Shown here: positions 54,374 through 61,933 of the stretch, piece after piece | Layout: the number at the start of each line of letters is the position of its first letter | How positions within the stretch are numbered: position 1 is the stretch's first letter | NCBI RefSeq assembly: GCF_037055355.1 | Contig: NZ_CP146350.1 | Location: 6,781,001 to 6,845,000 of the forward strand | Origin: Streptomyces sp. DG1A-41 | Lineage (GTDB): Bacteria > Actinomycetota > Actinomycetes > Streptomycetales > Streptomycetaceae | Direction of reading: 5' to 3' | Length of the DNA stretch: 64,000 nucleotides | Notes under the pieces: generated by a model | The model's database searches: none | The model's input: only the letters and a program-made list of their open reading frames with translations | Told to the model about the DNA's origin: nothing | Translations under genes and position numbers: made by a program

Positions 54374-54394
54374 ACATCGGACTCACTCATCTAG
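54374..54394 (-). repeat. Right terminal inverted repeat of the IS
   Basis: The complement reads CTAGATGAGTGAGTCC onward. Its terminal CTA provides the TAG stop codon of the adjacent response regulator gene. Confidence 0.93.
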
Positions 54395-55071
54395 GCGCGG
54401 GTCGCCCACACGTAACGGTGTTCCGGGCGGCCCGCGTCGCCGTACTTGAGGGTCAGCCTGGCCCGTCCCGTGCGCTCCAGGAGCTTGAGATAGCGCTGGG
54501 CGGTCTGGCGGCTCACCCCGGTCCGCTCGGCGATCTCCTGGGCGGACAGAGGCCCGTCCGCGTTCATCAGGGACTGACGGACCAGCTCCGCGGTGGTGGG
54601 GGAGTGGCCCTTGGGCAGGTCCGGTTCTGAGGGGGCCGACAGCGCCCCGAAGATGCGGTCCACCTCGGCCTGCTCCGCCTCCCCGCCGCCGTCGAGGGTG
54701 CGACGCAGCTCCGCGTACGCCTCCAGCTTGGCGCGCAGGCCCGCGAAGGCGAACGGCTTGACCAGGTACTGCAACGCGCCGTGCCGCATCGCCGCCTGCA
54801 CGGTGGTCACGTCCCGGGCCGCCGTCACCATGATCACGTCGGTCTGGTGGCCGCGCCGGCGCATCTCCTGGACGACCGCGAGCCCCGTATCGTCGGGCAG
54901 GTAGTGGTCCATGAGCACCAGATCCAGCCGGGGCAGCGTCTCCAGCCGGCTCAGCGCGTCCGCGGCGCAGTGGGCCTCGCCGGCGACATGGAAGCCCGGC
55001 ACCTTCTCGACGTAGGCGGCGTTGACCCGCGCGACCCTGGTGTCGTCGTCCACGACCAGGACCTCGATCAT
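54391..55071 (-). CDS. CitB/DcuR-type response regulator; stop codon supplied by the IS
   Basis: 226 residues. The receiver domain has VVDDDTRVARV, Asp55 in LVLMDHYLPDDTG and LVKPFAFAGL. The C-terminal helix-turn-helix (SAQEIAERTGVSRQTAQRYLKLLERTG) is of the CitB type. The gene overlaps the upstream kinase gene by one base (TGATG), so they are translationally coupled. The TAG stop lies in the IS right repeat, so the native last residues after HRYVWATRA are lost or altered. The fold should be unaffected. Confidence 0.9.
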   Translation of the reverse strand: MIEVLVVDDDTRVARVNAAYVEKVPGFHVAGEAHCAADALSRLETLPRLDLVLMDHYLPDDTGLAVVQEMRRRGHQTDVIMVTAARDVTTVQAAMRHGALQYLVKPFAFAGLRAKLEAYAELRRTLDGGGEAEQAEVDRIFGALSAPSEPDLPKGHSPTTAELVRQSLMNADGPLSAQEIAERTGVSRQTAQRYLKLLERTGRARLTLKYGDAGRPEHRYVWATRA

Positions 55072-56741
55072 CACGACTCCTCCTTGGCGGTCTGCGGGGC
55101 TGACGGCACGGTCAGGGCCGGTTCCGGGCCCGGTTCGGCCAGCGCCTCGGGCAGGACGACAGTGAACTCCGCACCCCCGCCGTGCGCCTCGCCGACGGTC
55201 GCGCTGCCCCCTTGCCGCTCGGCGAGCCTGCGCACCAGGGAGAGTCCGATGCCCCGCTCGCGGTGCGCGGGCGGCTTCTTCGTGGACCATCCCTCGGTGA
55301 AGATCAACTCGCGGTGCTCCGGCGGGATTCCCGGGCCCGTGTCGCGCACCCGGAGGATCGCCGTACGACCCTCGGCGCGCAGTTCGACCTCCACGCGCGC
55401 GTGCGGCTTGCCCGCGACGGCGTCGAGGGCGTTGTCCACCAGGTTGCCGACGACGGTGACGAGCCCCTGGGGATCGATCAGCCGGTCGGGCAGCCGGGTC
55501 CGGTCCGACACCCACAGCGCGACGCCCCGTTCGGCCGCGACGGTCGCCTTGCCGACCAGCAGGGCGGCGAGCAGCGGGTCCTCGATCCGCTCGGTGACCT
55601 GTTCCGCGGTGGCCCGGTGGTCACCGACCACTTCGCCGACGAACTCGACGGCGTCGTCGTACATCTCCAGTTCGAGCAGCCCCAGGAGCGTGTGCATACG
55701 GTTGGCGTGCTCGTGGTCCTGGGCGCGCAGGGCGTCGATCAGCCCACGGGTGGAGTCGAGTTCGCGGCCCAGTTGCTCCAGCTCGGTGCGGTCGCGCAGG
55801 GTCGCCACGGCGCCGCCGTCGTCGGTGGGCATACGGTTGGCGACCAGCACCCGCTGGCCCCGCACGGTGAGCAGGTCCGTGCCGGTCACGCGCCCGGCCA
55901 GCACGTCGGCCGTGCGGCCCGCGCCGAGCGCCTCGTCGGGGGAGAGGCCCACCACCGCGTCCCCGATGCCCAGCAGGCGCTGCGCCTCGTCGTTGACCAG
56001 GCGGATGCGGCCGGTGCGGTCCAGGGCGACGACGCCCTCCCGGATGCCGTGCAGCATCGCCTCGCGTTCCGACAGGAGCGACGCGATGTCAGAGAAGGCC
56101 AGGTCCCTGGTCTGCCGCTGGACCCGCCGGGAGATGAGCCACGCGGCCAGCGCGCCGACGGCCAGGGCACCACCGGCATACGCGAGCAGTCCCGGGATCG
56201 CGTGGATCAGCCGGGCCCGGACGCTGTCGTAGGCGATGCCGACCGAGACGGCGCCGACGACCATGCCGTCGCTGTCACGCAGCGGCACCTTGCCGCGGGC
56301 GGAACGGCCCAGGGTGCCGCTGTCGATCTCCATGACCTCCTTGCCGGCCAGAGCCTGGCCGGGGTCGGTCGAGACGATGCCGCCGATCTGCTTCGGGTCG
56401 GTATGCGACCAGCGCACGCCCCGCCAGTCCATCACCACGATGTACTCGGCCTTGGTGGCCTTCCGGATCCGCTCCGCCTCCCGCTGCACCGGACCGTTCG
56501 GTGAGGGAGGCGTGTCCCTCACCTCGTTCGCGAGACCCGGTTGCTGCGCGGTGGTCTGCGCGATGGCGAGCGCGCGGCGCATCGCCTGGTCGTCCAGCTG
56601 GTTGCTCAGGGGCGCGAGGAACAGCCCGGTCGCGAGGACCGCGACTCCCGCGGCGATCGCCACCTGCATCAGCAGCACCTGCGAGAACACCCGCCGGGGC
56701 AGGCCGAGGCGCAGGCGGCGTGCGGGGGGAGTGGGACTCAT
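55071..56741 (-). CDS. CitA/DcuS-type sensor histidine kinase
   Basis: About 556 residues. The first transmembrane helix (VLLMQVAIAAGVAVLATGLFL) is followed by a periplasmic-type PDC/Cache sensor domain (EYIVVMDWRGVRWSHTDPKQIGG, VPLRDSDGMVVGAVSVGIAYDSV) that in this family binds di- or tricarboxylates. A second helix (LLAYAGGALAVGALAAWLI), a PAS domain (REGVVALDRTGRIRLVNDEAQRLLG), the acceptor His345 in RAQDHEHANRMHTLLG and an HATPase domain come next (VTVVGNLVDNALDAV, GPGIPPEHRELIFTEGWSTK). It likely senses citrate or a related acid. The nearby citrate synthases and symporter are possible targets, by proximity only. Confidence 0.92.
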   Translation of the reverse strand: MSPTPPARRLRLGLPRRVFSQVLLMQVAIAAGVAVLATGLFLAPLSNQLDDQAMRRALAIAQTTAQQPGLANEVRDTPPSPNGPVQREAERIRKATKAEYIVVMDWRGVRWSHTDPKQIGGIVSTDPGQALAGKEVMEIDSGTLGRSARGKVPLRDSDGMVVGAVSVGIAYDSVRARLIHAIPGLLAYAGGALAVGALAAWLISRRVQRQTRDLAFSDIASLLSEREAMLHGIREGVVALDRTGRIRLVNDEAQRLLGIGDAVVGLSPDEALGAGRTADVLAGRVTGTDLLTVRGQRVLVANRMPTDDGGAVATLRDRTELEQLGRELDSTRGLIDALRAQDHEHANRMHTLLGLLELEMYDDAVEFVGEVVGDHRATAEQVTERIEDPLLAALLVGKATVAAERGVALWVSDRTRLPDRLIDPQGLVTVVGNLVDNALDAVAGKPHARVEVELRAEGRTAILRVRDTGPGIPPEHRELIFTEGWSTKKPPAHRERGIGLSLVRRLAERQGGSATVGEAHGGGAEFTVVLPEALAEPGPEPALTVPSAPQTAKEES

Positions 56742-56844
56742 ACCCAAGAAGGTACGTGGGGCTGTCTACCCGCCGTAATGGGTGTGGCCTGGATCTCTTG
56801 ACCAATGCTTGAGGAGACGGTCCGGACCGCGGCCGGCGGACCGC

Positions 56845-57789
56845 TCAGCTCGCGAGCGCCGTCGTCACCCTCACCTCGCGCACGGCCACCACGTCCATCC
56901 GCGCGGGCGAACCGAGGACTGCCGCTCCACAGCTCTCCTGCCGGGGCGGCAGGGCCGCGCCCTGGACCACCTCGACCTGCCAGCGGCGGCCGTCGGCGTG
57001 GGCGACGGTCACCTCCCAGCGCGGGGCCGCGCCGGCCGTCCGTACGACGCTCAGCGCCTCCGCTGCGTATTCACCGGTCCTGGTGCGCACGGCGAGCTCG
57101 GCCGCCTGACCGGGGCGTTCCCAGGCCGAGCTGCCCCGGCACCCCGCCACGACGATCCGTCCCTCCCGCGCGCCGTGCAGGACCTCCTTGAGGGTGTGCG
57201 CCTCGGCCCGGCCGTACGCGTATCCGTACGGCAGCACGAGGACCGTCGGGGCGAAGCGGTGACCACCCAGATGAGTGACCTCCCAGACGCCCTCGACCCC
57301 GGACGTGGCGAGTTCGGCCGCGAGAGGCCGGCCGAGGAGGGCGCAGCAGCGGTCGCGCTTGCCGTTGGTGCAGACGAGGGCGAGCGGATCACCGTCGTGG
57401 GGCCGTCCGCCGAGCACCGCGTCGAAGGAGCGGTGATCGCCCCGGCCGAGTGCGGCGAAGTCGAGATCGAGGAGCTGCCCGGGGTCCGAGGTCGTGGCGC
57501 CGTGCAGCCACACGTTTCCCGGAACGGTGTGGGCCGCGTACACCCGGCGTGTGGCGGGCATCCTGCGGTCCGCGTGCCGTCCGGGACGGCGGATCAGCAC
57601 GATTCGTACGCCCGTGTCCTTCGCGGCCGACTCCAGGGCACGGCCCAGCGCGGGGTCCAGGTGGCTCGAAGTGAGCGCCTTGGCACCCCACGGGCCGGGC
57701 TGTTCCAGCAGCAGCCAGGTCGTCGCGGTGGCCGCGGTTCCCGAAACGGGCTCGTCGGAGTCCCGGGAGACGCTTGAGCACGTACTCAC
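56845..57789 (-). CDS. Sucrase/ferredoxin-like (Apd1-type) Fe-S protein under an iron box
   Basis: 314 residues. The Suc_Fer-like family motifs are present: VCTNGKRDRCCALLGRPLAAEL (thioredoxin-like Cys cluster) and HLGGHRFAPTVLVLPYGYAYGR (His and Gly-rich motif). In characterised relatives such Cys and His residues hold a [2Fe-2S] cluster. Members occur beside siderophore genes in actinobacteria, where a ferric-siderophore-reducing role has been proposed. GTG 57789 is taken as the start, with the iron box directly upstream (57790-57808), so iron-dependent repression is expected. It lies 53 bp downstream of the HTH-citrate synthase gene on the same strand. Confidence 0.85.
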   Translation of the reverse strand: MSTCSSVSRDSDEPVSGTAATATTWLLLEQPGPWGAKALTSSHLDPALGRALESAAKDTGVRIVLIRRPGRHADRRMPATRRVYAAHTVPGNVWLHGATTSDPGQLLDLDFAALGRGDHRSFDAVLGGRPHDGDPLALVCTNGKRDRCCALLGRPLAAELATSGVEGVWEVTHLGGHRFAPTVLVLPYGYAYGRAEAHTLKEVLHGAREGRIVVAGCRGSSAWERPGQAAELAVRTRTGEYAAEALSVVRTAGAAPRWEVTVAHADGRRWQVEVVQGAALPPRQESCGAAVLGSPARMDVVAVREVRVTTALAS

Positions 57790-57808
57790 AGAGGTGAGCC
57801 TAACCTGA
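57790..57808 (-). promoter_or_regulatory. Iron box (DmdR/IdeR operator)
   Basis: On the minus strand TCAGGTTAGGCTCACCTCT matches the streptomycete iron-box consensus TTAGGTTAGGCTCACCTAA at 16 of 19 positions, with the core AGGTTAGGCTCACCT exact. It touches the start codon of the Suc_Fer-like gene, so repressor binding would also cover the transcription start or the ribosome site. Confidence 0.88.
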
Positions 57809-57842
57809 GTTGGCTCGCGGTGACTCTCGGCCCCGCCCTGCG

Positions 57843-59102
57843 CTAATCCGGTCGTGGCTGAGGCGGCTTCGGACCCGCGTAGAGCCCGCTCGGGCGCATG
57901 CGCAGCGGGCGCTCGCCGTACTCCTCCAGGGCATGGGCGATCCAGCCCGCCGTACGGGCCACCGCGAAGATCGTCTCGCCCGCGGTCGGGGGCATGCCGC
58001 AGGACGTGGTGAGCACGGCGAGCGCCAGGTCGACGTTGGCGTGCAGCGGCGCGTGGCGGGCGGTGGTCTCGACGATGTCCCGGGCCGCGAGGAGTGCGGG
58101 TTCCGCGCGCGGGATCTGCTCCAGCAGGGCGAACAGGGCGCGCGCGCGTGGGTCCTCGCCCGGGTAGAGCCGGTGGCCGAGTCCCGGGATACGGCGGCCG
58201 GCGCGCAGTTCGTCCGCGATCACGGGCGCGGCGTCGCCCTGGTCGAGCACATCGACGAGCAGCCGGTGGGCGAGCCCGCTGGCCGCGCCGTGCAGCGGGC
58301 CCTCGATCACGCCGAGCCCGGCGGAGACCGCCGCGTAGGCGTGGGCACGGGCCGACGCGGCGACGCGCACCGCGAGCGTGGAGGCGGCCAGGTCGTGGTC
58401 GACGAGGAGCACGAGGGCGGTGTCCAGGGCACGCAGGGACGCCTCGTCGGGGTCCTTGCGCGGCGACAGCCGGGTCCACAGGCGGTGGGCCAGGGGCCCG
58501 GTGTCGCGGCGGTCGTGCCCCGCGGGCGGCAGAGCGGCGACGAGCGTGGGAATGAGGGTGCGCGCCGTGCCGAGCACGGCGTCCTCGGACAGGTCGAAGC
58601 GCAGCGGGTCGGCGGTCGCGGCGGCGATCGTCGCCACGCGCAGCCGGTCGGTGGGCGCGGCGTGCTCGGGCAGCGCGTCGACGGCGCGGCGGGCGACGGC
58701 GACCGAGGCGGCAGGCGCGGTGAACGTGCTGCCCGGCCGAATCCGGCCCGTCCACAGCCACTCGGCGACCTCCTCGTACGTGTGCCGCGTGGCCAGATCG
58801 ACCGCGTCGACACCGCGGTAGTAGTAGCGGTCGCTCTCGATGAGCGTGATGCGGGTCCGTACGGACAACTCGCCGCCGGAGGGGGAATTCCCCGCGCTCT
58901 CCCGCCTGTTGCGCCGGGCGAGTGCTTCGACCTCCCTGGCGTCGAAGGTGCTGCCCCGGCCGCCGGACACCCGTCGGCTGCTGAGCTGACCGCGGCTCAC
59001 GTACGCGTACACGGTCTCCGGCTTCACGCCGAGCAGCTCGGCGGCCTCCTTGGTGCTCAGCCGCCGTTCCGTGTCGAGAGAGGCGGGCTCTTGATCGTGC
59101 AT
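57843..59102 (-). CDS. Citrate synthase-like enzyme with N-terminal helix-turn-helix
   Basis: About 419 residues. Residues 10-60 are an excisionase/MerR-like winged helix (LSTKEAAELLGVKPETVYAYVSRGQLSSRRVSGGRGSTFDAREVEAL), the type normally used for DNA binding. The rest is a citrate synthase fold (YRGVDAVDLATRHTYEEVAEWLW, LVDHDLAASTLAVRVAAS, GPLHGAASGLAHRLL, IPGLGHRLYPGEDPRA, HANVDLALAVLTTSCGMP). The His of the GLGHRLY motif and the GPLHGA His, which act in catalysis, are present. It is divergent from a second citrate synthase gene across a palindrome. It could be an enzyme, a metabolite-sensing regulator or both. Confidence 0.88.
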   Translation of the reverse strand: MHDQEPASLDTERRLSTKEAAELLGVKPETVYAYVSRGQLSSRRVSGGRGSTFDAREVEALARRNRRESAGNSPSGGELSVRTRITLIESDRYYYRGVDAVDLATRHTYEEVAEWLWTGRIRPGSTFTAPAASVAVARRAVDALPEHAAPTDRLRVATIAAATADPLRFDLSEDAVLGTARTLIPTLVAALPPAGHDRRDTGPLAHRLWTRLSPRKDPDEASLRALDTALVLLVDHDLAASTLAVRVAASARAHAYAAVSAGLGVIEGPLHGAASGLAHRLLVDVLDQGDAAPVIADELRAGRRIPGLGHRLYPGEDPRARALFALLEQIPRAEPALLAARDIVETTARHAPLHANVDLALAVLTTSCGMPPTAGETIFAVARTAGWIAHALEEYGERPLRMRPSGLYAGPKPPQPRPD

Positions 59103-59141
59103 GGGGGTCACCGTATCCGCCTAGCGGACCATTGAATGATG

Positions 59142-59158
59142 TATTGATTCAATCAATA
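59142..59158. promoter_or_regulatory. AT-rich palindrome between the divergent citrate synthase genes
   Basis: TATTGATT-C-AATCAATA is a perfect palindrome of 8-bp arms, 40 bp from one start and 54 bp from the other. The flanks repeat similar words (CCATTGAATG at 59129, AGTCAACCATGG at 59171). It is the only AT-rich block in the area and a strong candidate operator. Confidence 0.65.
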
Positions 59159-59212
59159 TTGACACAAGTCAAGTCAACCATGGACAGTCGAATCAAGTCC
59201 AGGGAGGAAGAC

Positions 59213-60373
59213 ATGTCCGTCAACAGGTCCGCAGCCGCTCTCATCGACGCACCACGGGGACTCGCCGGTGTCGTCGTCACCGACACCCGGGTAGGTGACG
59301 TCCGTGGCGTCGAGGGCTTCTACCACTACCGGCAGTACTCCGCCGTCGACCTCGCGCGAACCCGCGCCTTCGAGGACGTCTGGCACCTGCTCGTACACGG
59401 CGAACTGCCGGACGCCGGGCAGAGCGCGGCGTTCGCGGCGCAGACCGCGGCGCTGCGGCGGCTGCCCGACGAGGTACGAGCGGCCCTGCCGGCCATCGCG
59501 GCGGCCGGCGGGCGCTCCGGCCCGCTCGCCGGGATGCGCACGGCACTGTCGCTGCTGGGCGCGGCCAAGGGCTTCCGGCCCGTGTACGACATCGATGCCG
59601 ACCGGCGTGGGCAGGACACCCTCGAGGCGGCAGCGGCCGTACCCACGCTGCTCACCGCGCTGCACCGGCTGGGGAAGGGGCTCGAGCCCGTGGAGCCGCG
59701 CGAGGACCTGTCGTACGCGGCCAATTACCTGTACATGTTGACCGGTTCGGTGCCGACCGAGCAGCACGCACGGGCGATCGAGCAATACCTGATCTCAACC
59801 ATTGATCACGGATTCAATGCGTCAACGTTCACGGCCCGGGTCGTCGCGTCGACGGGTGCGGACGTGGCGGCCTGCCTCGCCGGTGCGGTGGCGGCGCTGT
59901 CGGGGCCGTTGCACGGGGGTGCGCCCAGCCGTGCGCTGGACACCCTGGACGCGATCGGCACCCTGGACCGTATCGACTCCTGGGTGCGGCAGCGGGTGCT
60001 CGCCGGGGAGCGCATCATGGGCTTCGGGCACGCGATCTACCGCACGGAGGACCCGCGGTCGCGGATGCTGCGCGAGGTCGCCCAGGGGTTCGGCGGCCCG
60101 CGGGTGGACTTCGCCGTGGAGGTCGAGCGGCATGTCGAGGCGATCCTGGCGGAGCTGAAGCCCGGCCGTGAACTCCACACCAACGTGGAGTATTACGCGG
60201 GCGTGGTCATGGAACTCTGCGGCCTGCCCCGCGAGATGTTCACACCGACGTTCGCCGCCGCGCGCGTGGTGGGCTGGAGCGCCAACATCCTGGAACAGGC
60301 GGAGGACACGAAGATCATCAGGCCGGTGGCGCGCTATGTGGGGCCGGAGGCGCCGGCGCCCGTGCCTGCCTGA
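59213..60373 (+). CDS. Citrate synthase (CitA-like)
   Basis: 386 residues. It condenses acetyl-CoA with oxaloacetate, or possibly propionyl-CoA as a 2-methylcitrate synthase. The catalytic region is complete: ISTIDHGFNASTFTARVVAST, SGPLHGGAPSRALDTL (His of the oxaloacetate site), IMGFGHAIYRTEDPRSRMLR (His), HTNVEYYAGVVMELCGLP and GWSANILEQAEDTKIIRPVARYVG. AGGGAGG lies five bases before ATG 59213. Within the gene at about 59790-59825 there is an unusually AT-rich patch (CAACCATTGATCACGG) that resembles the intergenic operator words. Confidence 0.93.
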   Translation: MSVNRSAAALIDAPRGLAGVVVTDTRVGDVRGVEGFYHYRQYSAVDLARTRAFEDVWHLLVHGELPDAGQSAAFAAQTAALRRLPDEVRAALPAIAAAGGRSGPLAGMRTALSLLGAAKGFRPVYDIDADRRGQDTLEAAAAVPTLLTALHRLGKGLEPVEPREDLSYAANYLYMLTGSVPTEQHARAIEQYLISTIDHGFNASTFTARVVASTGADVAACLAGAVAALSGPLHGGAPSRALDTLDAIGTLDRIDSWVRQRVLAGERIMGFGHAIYRTEDPRSRMLREVAQGFGGPRVDFAVEVERHVEAILAELKPGRELHTNVEYYAGVVMELCGLPREMFTPTFAAARVVGWSANILEQAEDTKIIRPVARYVGPEAPAPVPA

Positions 60374-60443
60374 CGGACGGTGTCGCCGGAGCACGAAGGG
60401 CGCGGCACCCGAGACGCGAACGGCCCGGCGTCAAAGCGTGAAC

Positions 60444-60469
60444 GGCCCGGCACCAAGAGGGGCCGGGCC
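60444..60469. terminator. Candidate hairpin after the citrate synthase gene
   Basis: GGCCCGGC at 60444-60451 and GCCGGGCC at 60462-60469 form an 8-bp stem with a 10-nt loop. Direct repeats of AACGGCCCGG surround it. Confidence 0.55.
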
Positions 60470-60551
60470 CGAGCCGCAGCGTCGGCTCGACGGATGCCTG
60501 ACCCGCCGGCGCGACGGGCACTGCCCTTCGCGTGACGGGCATCCGACGAGA

Positions 60552-60791
60552 TCAGGCGTCAGGAATGTCCGCCTTGGCGTCGATGAGCGTCCTGCGTGTG
60601 ACCACCACGATGCGCTCGTAGTCGGCCCGGGACGCGTCGCCGGGGAGATTTCCGTCGAGTTCTTCGGTGACGTCGGTGCCGATCACAGCGAACCTGCCGT
60701 CGGACAGCTCGAAGATATCGGGGCAATTGGCACCAGTCGCACTTCCCCGCGCGCTGGGAGGGGTGCCAATCCGACGGATGATGTGGCTCAC
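60552..60791 (-). CDS. Small conserved streptomycete protein
   Basis: 79 residues, starting VSHIIRRIGTPPSARGSATGANCPDIFELSDGR and ending in YERIVVVTRRTLIDAKADIPDA. This family is common in Streptomyces next to small regulators of the WhiJ kind, but no such regulator is adjacent here. A single Cys in GANCPDIFEL is conserved in what I recall. The start is GTG 60791, with a weak ribosome site. The function is unknown. Confidence 0.7.
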   Translation of the reverse strand: MSHIIRRIGTPPSARGSATGANCPDIFELSDGRFAVIGTDVTEELDGNLPGDASRADYERIVVVTRRTLIDAKADIPDA

Positions 60792-61054
60792 TGTTCTGGC
60801 GTTCCTTTTGATCTCGAGGCTTGGTGCGCACTGTAGCCTGCGGTGCGATGCGGCCCTGTAGGACCGCGGCCTCGACAACCGGGCGGCGTGGAGCGGCGGT
60901 TCGGCGGTGGTCGACCCGGTTCGCGGGATGCGCAGTAGTCAACCTTGTTGGCACCTGGGGAAACGCGCTGGTTTACGGGTTCGTTACCGCCCAGCCGTGT
61001 GATGCGTTCAGGAGAGTGATTCGGAGGGTACGGCGCTTACGGCCGAGTCCGCCA

Positions 61055-61612
61055 CTACTCGCCCGGCGGTTCCCCGACCACCCACCACTCGTCGGTGTCC
61101 GCGTCCTCCAGCTGCGCGAGAAGATCGTCGACCATGTGTCCCAGCCTGGCCTCCTCGGAGGAGTCGACGAGAGTCGCCCGATGCGGGCGGGAGGCGTACC
61201 AGTACTCCCTGAAGACGGGGTTCTGAAGCATGCTCCGGGCGAAGCCGAAGAACTCCTCCCGGCTCATGTTGCCCATGCGGTAGTAGCACAGGGCGTTCGT
61301 GTAGAGGGCGTTGGCGAAGAGGAACTGGCGGAGTTTCCTGGGCGAGACGGTCCCGTCGTAAGCGTCCAGCACCTCTGCCAGCTCCGGGTCGTCCATCGCC
61401 TTGCTCAGCAACTCCCAGTGCAGGCGCTGCTGGTGGGCGAAGCCGGTCCGGCGCTGTGACTGCGCGGCCTCCTCCAGGTGCTCGATCCGTGCACGCAACG
61501 CGTGGAACGCGGGCCACCGCGCGGCCATGGCGACGGCGGCGCCCGCCGCGAGGACGATCCCTGCCGAGGCGGTGGCGCCCAGCCCTCGAAAGCTCAAATT
61601 CCGTGTGTCCAT
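61055..61612 (-). CDS. DUF6082-like protein with one membrane helix
   Basis: 185 residues. There is one N-terminal hydrophobic segment (ATASAGIVLAAGAAVAMAARWPAF), then a coiled helix (LRARIEHLEEAAQSQRRTGFAHQQRLHWELL). An acidic helical domain follows (AMDDPELAEVLDAYDG, LFANALYTNALCYYRMGNMSREEFFGFARSML, FREYWYASRPHRATLVDSSEEARLGHMVDDLL). The pattern is that of the DUF6082 family. It is probably an anchored cytosolic protein; its role is unknown. ATG 61612 has no strong ribosome site. Confidence 0.75.
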   Translation of the reverse strand: MDTRNLSFRGLGATASAGIVLAAGAAVAMAARWPAFHALRARIEHLEEAAQSQRRTGFAHQQRLHWELLSKAMDDPELAEVLDAYDGTVSPRKLRQFLFANALYTNALCYYRMGNMSREEFFGFARSMLQNPVFREYWYASRPHRATLVDSSEEARLGHMVDDLLAQLEDADTDEWWVVGEPPGE

Positions 61613-61933
61613 GTCAACCCCCGATTCAGGCGGCCGTTCGCCGGTCGTCGGTACGCGGGTCGACTGGAGGGGACCGGCGAGCGGTGGGCGGCGCTTGCCG
61701 TCTCCCAGAGTGCCGAGCGGCTCTGATCGGCGGGGAGGCGGAGAGGAGGCGCACGGAGGGAAGCGAGGGTCGCACAAACCGGCGCCATGACCAACGTCTG
61801 CCCCGCCAGTGCTGCTAACAATCGTTCACTTCGTCGCGATTCCCACGGCTCGTATCCTGGGGCGGCATCCCATCCTCGTACGTGTGCCGGGAACGCGAGC
61901 CGGTGCACGCGTCGGCGTGAGAGAGGTCGCACG
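61613..61933. other. Divergent intergenic region, DUF6082 / COG0523 genes
   Basis: About 320 bp. A GAGAGGT ribosome site at 61921-61927 serves the COG0523 gene. I looked for a Zur box or an iron box, since the next protein handles metal, and saw no good match. Confidence 0.55.

Larger units (their letters stand above)
53421..54394. mobile_element. IS982-like insertion sequence, 974 bp
   Basis: The element is bounded by 21-bp terminal inverted repeats with one mismatch: CTAGATGAATGAGTCCGATGT at the left and its complement (with G for A at position 9) at the right. It contains one intact transposase gene. The flanking bases (CCC on the left, GCG on the right) do not form a target duplication. 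Together with the loss of the first half of the neighbouring regulator, that suggests an adjacent deletion after insertion. Confidence 0.9.
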
